A stretch of DNA of 64,000 nt from Candidatus Caldilinea saccharophila (GTDB lineage Bacteria > Chloroflexota > Anaerolineae > Caldilineales > Caldilineaceae), in assembly GCA_016710365.1 (NCBI GenBank), contig JADJVW010000018.1, forward strand, positions 62,001 through 126,000, given 5' to 3'. Shown piece after piece: positions 50,969-64,000 of the stretch; position 1 is the stretch's first letter; the number at the start of each line of letters is the position of its first letter. A model generated the notes under the pieces. It was not told the DNA's origin. It did no database searches and saw only the letters and a list, made by a program, of their open reading frames with translations. The position numbers were made by a program, and so were the translations under genes.

Positions 50969-53683
50969 TTGAAAAGCAACCGTCAAGACTCGCAACATAC
51001 GCAGCCACGTAAAGCACTGTCCAAACCATTCTCTGATGATGGGCGTCGGCGGTGGCGAGATCCCTATCTATGGGCGCTGATCGCGCTGGCCGTGCTCTAT
51101 GGCGTGATCTTCACGCGGCTGGCCTGGGATCTACAGGCCGGTATGCGCACGCACCGCTCCGATCTCGGTCAAATCGACCAGGCCATCTGGAACAGCAGTC
51201 GCGGCCACTGGCTGGCGCAGACAGACAATGGGTTCGAGACGACCCGTTTGACCGATCACGTCGAGCCGATCCTGGTGCTGATCAGCCCGCTCTACTGGCT
51301 GTGGGACGACGTGCGTGCGCTCTTGCTGCTTCAAGTGGCCGTCGTGGCGGTCGGCGTTCTGCCGCTCTATTTACTGGCGCTGCGTCAATGCGAGAAGCTG
51401 CTTTCCGCGCGCGAACGTCGTCAGATCTGGCGTAACGAGCCTTTGCAGCAACTGGCGCGACCGCTTGCTTTTGTCCTTGGCGTAGCCTATCTGTTGGCGC
51501 CGCAGCTCCAGTCGGCGCTGTTGACCGAATTCCATGCCGCAGTGCTTGCTGTCCCGCTGATCTTGTGGGCCTTCTGGTCGGTCGATGTGCAGCGATGGGG
51601 ACAGTTTCTTGTCGCCGCCCTGCTGGTTGCTTTCGTCAAAGAGGAAATGGCGCTGCTCGCCGCCGGGTTGGGATTGTGGGCGGTCTGGCGCGCCTGGTGG
51701 GAGGGCAGAGGGGGAGACAAGGAGACAAGGAGAGGGGGAGAAGGGGAGAGGGGAGAGGGGGAGACGATTCAATCTCCAATCGCTCAATTTCCAATCGCTC
51801 GATCTCGCAATCTTCTGGGCGCTATTTCTTCGGCGCCACGATCTTCGTGGCTGGGCTGATCTGGTTCTACATTGCCACCTTTGTCATCGTGCCTGCTCAT
51901 GCCGCTGAGGTGTACGGCGCGGCGGAGAGCACTTATTTTCAGCGCTATGGCGCACTCGGCAATTCCTCCACCGACATTTTGAAAAGTGTCGTGACGCGGC
52001 CCGATCTCGTTGTGCAGATTGCCAGCGAGCCGGCGCGCGTGGCGTATCTCGCCGGGCTGCTGGTCATCTTTGCCTGGCTGCCGTTGCTGGGATTGGAGAT
52101 TGTGCTGCTGGCGCTGCCGTTGTTGCTGGCAAACCTGCTCAGCGCCTACCCCGCCCAGTATTATGGCGAGTTTCACTACAGTGCGCCGCTGGTCGCCTAT
52201 TTTGGCGTCGCCGCGGTGTATGGCATGGGGCGGATGTGGCGCTTCCTGGCGCGGCGCTTTGAGCGCTCTTCATCTTCATTTCAACACTTGCCCGCGCGGA
52301 ACAGGGCTGATGGCGGCAGCAGCGCTGGTGCAAAACGCCCGCACGGCGCTGTTGCCTCTCCTCACTGCCGGTCTGGTCATCTGGGTGCTGGCGTGGTCAG
52401 TCGGCAATTATCTCCTCTATGGACGCGGGCCATTGGGCGGTCGTTACGATCCGACGCCAATTGCGGCGCATCACCGCCTGTTGGATCGCTTCACCGCGCA
52501 GATTCCCGCGGATGTGGCCGTGACCGCCACCGCCGGCGTCCATCCGCATGTGAGTCATCGCCGCTATATTTATCAGTTCCCGCTTGGCCTCGACGCACCA
52601 ATGCCCGCGACCTGGGCGCTGCTTGACGTGACCACCAACACTGACATGGCGCCCGGCGATCTAAAGGCGCGTGTGGACACTTTGCTGGCCGGGGAGTGGG
52701 GCGTCGTCGATGCGGCTGATGGATTCCTGCTGTTGGCGCACGGTCAAGGCGACAAGACGATCCCAGAGGCGTTTTATACGTTTGCGCGCACCGACAGTGA
52801 CGTGGCGGCGAACGCGCCGCTGCAACTCGCCGCCATCCACACCGAGGATTGGCCGCGCTGGCGGCAGACAAAGCTCGTCGCCGAGTGGATAGTCGGTGAC
52901 GGCTACGATCCTGCCATGACGCCGCCCTGGGTCGAGCTTGTTACGCCGCAGCAGGAGGTGATCGCTACGTTGAGTACAGCGACGCCGCCGGCGCTGGTTT
53001 GGCTTCCGCCCGCACGATGGCAGCCGGGACAATCCATGCGCGTGACGACGCTCCCCTTATCTCTTCCGCGCACGGTCGGAGTGCGTGCGGCAGGTGACGG
53101 GCGGCCACTGGCGGCGATTTTCCGCCGCCAGCCGGATGGACAACTGGTCAAGCTCCCTGGCGATCTGGCCGCTGTCGAAGATTTTGGCGCGGCGTTAGCG
53201 AAAGCTGGGATTGGCCCGCTGTTGATGGCGGAGGCGGAGCTGAATTTCAGCGATGGCGACCCCGCACCGGTGCGCGTGTGGATCGAAGATCGCGCTTCCT
53301 GGCCGGGCGATGTGCTCGACGTGTGGGTGCAGTGGGGCGTAGCGCAGTGGCCGGAGCCGCTATCGGCATTTGTACATCTGCGGCGCAACGGCGAAACCCT
53401 AGCACAGGTGGATGGCGCGCCAGCCTTTCTGACGAGGTCGGCGAATGACGAGGCCGTGGCGGGTGCTTTCCTCAACGATTGGCGGCAGGTCACGATCCCG
53501 GCCGACAGCCTGCTGGATGGCGAGTGGACATTGGCGCTAGGATTATACGATGCGCAGAGTGGGCAGCGCATCCCGCTTGCCAGTGGCGGCGACGAGTTGA
53601 CGGTGAATTTGCCAAAGCTGACCCGGCCGCCAGTCGCGAATCAGGCGTGCGCCTTGATTCCACAAACGTGCGCAGCCCGATAA
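50969..53683 (+). CDS. DUF2079-type membrane protein with GA-rich repeat insertion and frameshifts
   Basis: About 900 residues over three frame segments (breaks near 51780 and 52300). LWALIALAVLYGVIFTRLAWDL is the first span, then RSDLGQIDQAIWNSSRGHWLAQT and HVEPILVLISPLYWLWDD, signature motifs of DUF2079. About ten spans follow, ending AALVQNARTALLPLLTAGLVIWVLAWSVGNYLLY, then a large extracytoplasmic beta-rich C-terminal region (52450-53683). After the sixth or seventh span, WWEGRGGDKETRRGGEGERGEGE is encoded by a repeat element at 51703-51805 and interrupts the conserved sequence. Start unclear (TTG at 50969 is one choice). Probably glycan-related, given the sugar genes upstream. Confidence 0.7.
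51703..51805 (+). repeat. composite GA-rich/CAATCTCC element inside the DUF2079 gene
   Basis: Starts GGGGGAGACAAGGAGACAAG, continues as GA-rich units, then CAATCTCCAATCGCTCAATTT and CCAATCGCTCGATCTC. In reverse orientation the order of modules is the same as in the two carB copies (GATTGGAGATTG block, then CTCC/CTTGTCTCC block). Confidence 0.75.
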
Positions 53684-53789
53684 CCTTTATTCCTCTATTT
53701 CAAATCCGAGCAACTTGGGAGTGCCTGCCATTGACAGTCAATCATACAGGCATGACACCGCGGTATAGACGACGCGTGGCTACAACAAG

Positions 53790-54254
53790 CTAGGCCGCGG
53801 CCACGCGTGGACGCATACGTGGCATTTCCGCCGCGGAGCGTTCACCATTCATCCCACGCACGACGCCCTCACGCGGGTATGGGAGATGAGGCGCAACATG
53901 GGGTTGACCATCGACAACCTTGCTTGGCTGGCGATCGGCAAGCGTGGCTGTGCGCGCCATATCGAGATCGATCACACTGTTGTGGCTGCCGTAGATATTG
54001 TCTGTAAACCCATCGGTATGATAGTCAGTTTGCCAACGGCCATCGATCAGATAGCGAAACTCGTGGCGCTGACCCACCTGTAATTCCACCGTCGCACGCC
54101 ACACCCCATCGCGCGATTGAACTAGCGGGCTCGTGCGTTCATCCCAGTCGTTGAATGTGCCCGCAACCGAAATCCGATCGGCCCAAACACAAGAGGGTAG
54201 CTCAAAAACAACACGGATATAACCGGGGCGAGAAGATGGGCTTTTGTGAATCAT
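53790..54254 (-). CDS. CBM48/isoamylase-N-like glycogen-binding protein
   Basis: 154 residues. Residues 12-98 form one early-set beta domain: RVVFELPSCVWADRISVAGTFNDWDERTSPL, DGVWRATVELQVGQRHEFRYLIDGRWQTDYHTDGF and SHNSVIDL, the pattern of AMPK-beta-type glycogen-binding modules. The remaining 55 residues look disordered. No catalytic domain. May target a partner to glycogen or regulate glycogen metabolism. ATG at 54254 with AGGAGG upstream. A 9-bp inverted repeat ACGCGTGGC/GCCACGCGT lies over its 3' end (53772-53818). Confidence 0.8.
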   Translation of the reverse strand: MIHKSPSSRPGYIRVVFELPSCVWADRISVAGTFNDWDERTSPLVQSRDGVWRATVELQVGQRHEFRYLIDGRWQTDYHTDGFTDNIYGSHNSVIDLDMARTATLADRQPSKVVDGQPHVAPHLPYPREGVVRGMNGERSAAEMPRMRPRVAAA

Positions 54255-54705
54255 GCGAACCTCCTGGCAGAATGTCGTCGTTTATTGGAATCTGCAATGG
54301 CATCTGTCACTAACTATATCCCCACCGAAAGTCCTTGCGAAACCTATGTCCGTCGATAGACTGGTTCAGCGAATGCTCGGCAACCGAACAATTGTGCGCC
54401 CTGTCTTAGAGAAAGTGAGTGGGCACTCCACAGATATCTGAAATTGACAGCGATTTACGCAATAAAGCGATTTTCCAATCTCTTCTTGTGCAAGGCGCAC
54501 AAAATCCAACGGGGGAAGTTCATCAACTGACGTTTCACATTTTGCCATAATAATAACACATCTCGAAAAAAATGATGTTAAGCGAACGTTAAAGTTTACT
54601 AACGAAAAGGCGGCGTCTCCTGCTTTAAGAAGAACGCCGCCTTTTCGGATGCTTTGTGTAAGGAAAATGTCGGTAATTGTAACGTTGCCTGCGAACAGGC
54701 TACGT
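54255..54705. other. intergenic region between CBM48 gene and leuS
   Basis: 451 bases with no supportable gene. It is relatively AT-rich and should hold the minus-strand promoter of the CBM48 gene. The only clear structure is the terminator of leuS at 54603-54647. Confidence 0.5.
54603..54647 (-). terminator. leuS: Rho-independent terminator of leuS
   Basis: CGAAAAGGCGGCGT / ACGCCGCCTTTTCG, 14-bp perfect stem with a 17-base loop; TTTTCGTT follows on the minus strand. Confidence 0.75.
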
Positions 54706-57200
<2,495 letters not shown>

Positions 57201-57318
57201 GATGTGCTCCAGTCGCGTTGGTGATAGAAAACGCTTGAGTCGCTATCTTCGCGCGTCTGATAAAACCGGCGCCCGCGTAAGATGGCGGCATAGGTTGAGT
57301 CGGTCTGGTGTTGGATGC

Positions 57319-57431
<113 letters not shown>

Positions 57432-57546
57432 ATAGGGCGATTGTACCACAGCCTGTCAAGAAGTAGGCTAATTGGCTAATTGTGGGTGTGTTCCAAAATT
57501 TTGGCGAGAACGTCTCCGGCGCTGCTCAACCAAGTTTTCGTCCCCA

Positions 57547-61104
<3,558 letters not shown>

Positions 61105-61259
61105 AGGTTTTGCACAGCGACAGGGCGCCAAGAAATTGAGATTTCAGAAAGTGACGAAAATCAGCTAGAGCATATACAATGAATCGCACCAGCGCAAAGG
61201 AGTCGTCCAGTTTTTGACTCAATTATGGTTGACTAATCCATGTTTACAGGAGGATTGCG

Positions 61260-62928
61260 ATGTCTTCTGATGTTCTCTCCACACTTGTGCCCAAACCCGT
61301 CAGCGTGGCCGCGCGGCCCGGCAGCCTGGTGCTGCCCGCGCACGTTGGCATCTGGCGCGACGACGGCGCGGCTGCTGCCGCGGATCTGCTCACCACCGAA
61401 CTGAGTCGCGCCACCGGCCTGCGCTTCGCCCCGGCGGCGCGTGAAGCCGCTCAGATCGTCCTGCACAGCGACGGCGACAGCGGCGAACACTACCGGATCG
61501 AGATCGACGCACGCCGCGCGTCCATCTCCGGCTCCCCTGCCGGGTTGATTCACGGCGTCTACACGCTGCGCCAACTGCTGCCGGCGGCCAACTGGCGTGC
61601 GGCGCCGCTGCCAGGCGTGGCGTGGAGCCTGCCGGCCTGCCTGATCGAGGATCGCCCGCGCTTTGGCTGGCGCGGCTGTATGCTCGACACGGTGCGCCAT
61701 TTCTCGCCCAAGCAGACGATTCTGCGCTTTGTCGACCTGCTGGCGATGCACCACTTCAACCGGCTGCATCTGCACCTCACCGACGACCAGGGGTGGCGCG
61801 TCGAGATCAAGGCGTTTCCCAAGCTCACCGAAGTTGGTTCGCACCGCGCCAACACGGGGCTTGGCTTTGCCGTGTCCGCGACGGAGCCGCACGATGGGAC
61901 CCCACACGGCGGCTACTACACGCAGGACGATCTGCGCGAAATCGTCGCCTACGCCGCCGCGCGTGGCATCATCGTCATGCCGGAGATCGAGCTGCCCGGC
62001 CATGCCCGCGCCCTGATCGCCGCCTATCCAGAGTTCGGCTGTCTCCCTGATGAGCCGGTGGACGTGGGAACCTACTTTGGCATCAGTCGCGATCTGGTCA
62101 ACCCGCTGCCGCACACCATCGCCGCGCTGGAGACCATCTTCGAGGAATTGCTGACGATCTTTCCGTCCCCTGATCCATGTCGGCGGCGACGAAGCGCCGC
62201 TTGAGCGCTGGCGCGACTCGCCCGCCATCCGTGCGCACACCGCCAGCCTTGGCCTTGCCAACGCCGAAGCGATGCGCACCTGGTTCACGGCGCATTTCGC
62301 CGAGTTTCTAAACGCGCGCGGGCGCCGGCTGGTCGGCTGGGATGAAATCATCCACTACGGCGGGTTGACGCCGAGTTCGGTGATCATGTCGTGGCGCGGG
62401 GAGAAGGGCGGCATGAAGGCGGCGCAGGAAGGCTATGATGTCTTGATGGCGCCGGTCTTTCCCACCTACTTTGACTATGCCCAGGACGAAGGCGCCGACG
62501 AGCCGCTGTCGATCGGCCAGTCGGTGCTGCTCGAAGATGTCTACGCCTACGAACCGTCGGCGCGCTGGCCCGACAAGGCTTCCTTCGAAAAGGTGCTGGG
62601 CGTGCAGTGTCAGCTCTGGCGCGAAGTAATTATCGATGAGGCGCACCTGGAGTACATGGCTTTCCCGCGCGTCTGTGCGCTGGCCGAAGTCGCGTGGAGC
62701 GAAACACGCGACGACTTCGCCGCGTTTCGCCAGCGGTTGGCGCATCATCTGGTGCGCCTCGACGCGTACGGCGTCAACTATCGCCCGCTCGCTGGCCCGC
62801 GCCCGTGGCAGCAGCGCGCTGCAGGCCGCAAAGCCTATCAGCCGCGCTTCAACCTCAACGCGGCGCTGGCCAATATGGATCAATGGGCGGAGTCGGGCGA
62901 GCCGCCCGCCGAACATCTGGCCGATTGA
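61260..62928 (+). CDS. beta-N-acetylhexosaminidase (GH20), one frameshift
   Basis: About 555 residues. Residues 1-115: GH20 N-terminal beta domain (LVPKPVSVAARPGSLVL). Catalytic barrel: RFGWRGCMLDTVRHF, HHFNRLHLHLTDDQGWRVEIKAFPKLTEVG, GGYYTQDDLREIVAYAA, MPEIELPGHARALIAAYPEFG, then, after an extra C near 62166, LIHVGGDEAPLERW with the catalytic Asp-Glu pair, and the Trp-rich C-terminus. Removes terminal GlcNAc or GalNAc from glycans such as chitobiose or muropeptides, by substrate-assisted catalysis. No signal peptide seen, so likely cytosolic. ATG at 61260 with AGGAGG upstream. Confidence 0.9.
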
Positions 62929-63063
62929 GTCGCGGCTGGCGTTGGATCGCGGGCGTCCCCGCCCGCCATTGAGCCGCCGGATAAGACGAGGTCGTCCGCG
63001 TGTTGCGTCTGTCATCGCGCAGTGTTCAGCGGGCGGAGACGCCTGCGATCCGACGCCGGGTGT

Positions 63064-63093
63064 TTGGCGTTGCGCGAGAAGGCGATTTATACT
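63064..63093 (+). promoter_or_regulatory. gcvT: promoter of gcvT
   Basis: TTGGCG (63064-63069), 18-base spacer, TATACT (63088-63093). Start near 63100. Confidence 0.5.
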
Positions 63094-63112
63094 GCTGGCA
63101 GCCACCAACGGG

Positions 63113-63144
63113 GACAAAGACCAGTGCACCGTCTGGTCTTTGTC
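63113..63144 (+). promoter_or_regulatory. gcvT: 12-bp hairpin in the gcvT leader
   Basis: GACAAAGACCAG / CTGGTCTTTGTC with loop TGCACCGT, 32 bases before the GTG start. No riboswitch core is recognisable; may be a stabilising or attenuating hairpin. Confidence 0.5.
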
Positions 63145-63175
63145 ATGATAGTGAACCGACGCAAAGGAGCGATCT

Positions 63176-64000
63176 GTGTTGCAACGTACGCCACTTTATG
63201 AAACTCATGTTGCGATGGGCGGGCGCATGGTGGAGTTTGCCGGGTATGAATTGCCCGTTCAATATCCCACCGGGCCGACCGCCGAGCATCACGCGGTGCG
63301 CACCGCCGCCGGCCTCTTCGACATCGACCACATGGGGCAGTTCGAGATAGGCGGACCGGATGCCGAAATCTGCCTTCAACAGCTTCAGGTGTGGGATCTT
63401 GACCAGATGGTTGAAGGCGATGCTCATTACAGCGTGCTCTGCTACGACGACGGCACGGTGGTCGACGACATTTTTCTACAAATTACATAGTCGTTGGCTG
63501 ATGATCGTCAATGCATCCAACCGCGCCAAAGACTGGGCGTGGATCGAGCATCACCTGCATGGCTACGACGCCGCCCTGATCGAACGCTCGGATGAGCTTG
63601 CCATGTTGGCGTTGCAAGGTCCCAAAGCGGAGCAGATCCTGCAGAAACTGACCAGTTACCCACTCGCCACTGTCGCCCCTCGCACCGCCGTGGAGACCGA
63701 AATCGGCGGGCTGATGGTCATTGCCGGTCGCACTGGCTATACAGGCGAAGACGGCTTTGAACTCTATGTGCCTGTCGAAGGGGCGGTTGCTTTTGGACGC
63801 TGCTCCTCGATGCGGGCAAAGCAGATGGCTTGTTGGCGTGTGGTCTGGCTGCGCGCGACAGCCTGCGCTTTGAAGCGTCGATGCCGCTCTACGGCCACGA
63901 ACTCAGCCCGCAGATCAACCCGCTCGAAGCGCGTCTCGGTTGGACCATGTCGTGGAACAAGCCGTTCATTGGGCGCGATGCGCTGCTCAAAGTAAAACTG
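63176..64000 (+). CDS. gcvT: glycine cleavage system T protein, 3' end outside window, two frameshifts
   Basis: Aminomethyltransferase that moves the methylene group from the H protein to tetrahydrofolate. TPLYETHVAMGGRMVEFAGYELPVQYPTG is the family N-terminus, then AAGLFDIDHMGQFEIGG, CYDDGTVVDDIF, NASNRAKDWAWIEHH, LALQGPKAEQIL, AGRTGYTGEDGFELYV and FIGRDALLKVK. Two frame breaks: an extra T near 63475 (DDIF-YKLH) and a missing T near 63798 (FWTLLLDAGKADG). GTG start at 63176 with AAGGAG 7 bases upstream. The gene continues past the right edge (about 100 residues missing). Other gcv genes are expected beyond the window. Confidence 0.92.

Noticed and set aside
63094..63175. glycine riboswitch before gcvT
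   Set aside because: Leader is only about 75 bases with one simple hairpin; no tandem glycine aptamer core.

Overview
The window is GC-rich bacterial chromosome. Gene content points to Chloroflexota, probably Anaerolineae close to the Caldilinea group: paired type I glutamine synthetases, a DUF2079 membrane protein, a GerW/YtfJ-like protein, a 7TM-type histidine kinase, CHAT-NACHT-FGE conflict proteins, secreted beta-helix and chagasin-domain proteins, and many palindromic intergenic repeats. The phylum is an inference from gene content; no rRNA or tRNA was found.

Layout. 1-4.4 kb: end of an NlpE-like secreted repeat protein, then two glutamine synthetases on the minus strand. 4.7-9.6 kb: molybdopterin oxidoreductase, SufE, a four-copy 67-bp palindromic repeat, and a nitronate-monooxygenase-type flavoenzyme. 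9.8-12.1 kb: two cold-shock genes, each behind an unusually similar long leader, and a PhoD-like lipoprotein. 12.1-15.3 kb: direct repeats, a PAS protein without a kinase domain, and a GalE-like epimerase carrying in-frame repeat insertions. 15.6-20.9 kb: a conflict/defence island (CHAT-NACHT-FGE protein, a Trypco1-like small protein, a short membrane peptide, and a UPF0175-DUF3368 toxin-antitoxin pair). 21-32.6 kb: secreted SH3b protein, two-component system, degenerate receiver, a secreted beta-helix/YCF48-like protein, a multi-chagasin protein, and a small barrel-like protein. 32.7-37.4 kb: membrane proteins, threonine dehydratase, GerW-like protein, CBS protein. 37.6-46.3 kb: SulP transporter, alpha/beta hydrolase, amidase, then an IclR-centred metabolic cluster (class III aminotransferase, IYD-like nitroreductase, M81/MlrC peptidase). 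46.4-54.3 kb: ADP-ribosylglycohydrolase, sugar-nucleotide genes (epimerase and DegT aminotransferase), DUF2079 membrane protein, CBM48 protein. 54.7-64 kb: leuS, carB, GH20 hexosaminidase, and a partial gcvT.

Two global properties stand out. First, about twenty genes, including leuS, carB, gcvT and cspA, are broken by single-base indels (mostly one missing base, sometimes an extra base in a homopolymer). This looks like consensus sequencing error, not pseudogene formation, so I give whole-gene coordinates across the breaks. Second, several families of low-complexity or palindromic repeats lie not only between genes but inside conserved enzymes, as extra peptides at loop positions: carB twice, the molybdopterin oxidoreductase twice, the epimerase (a tandem pair), and the DUF2079 protein. 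This resembles the Rickettsia palindromic element phenomenon and is the most unusual feature of the window, together with the CHAT-NACHT-FGE island and a possible remnant of a diversity-generating template repeat beside it.
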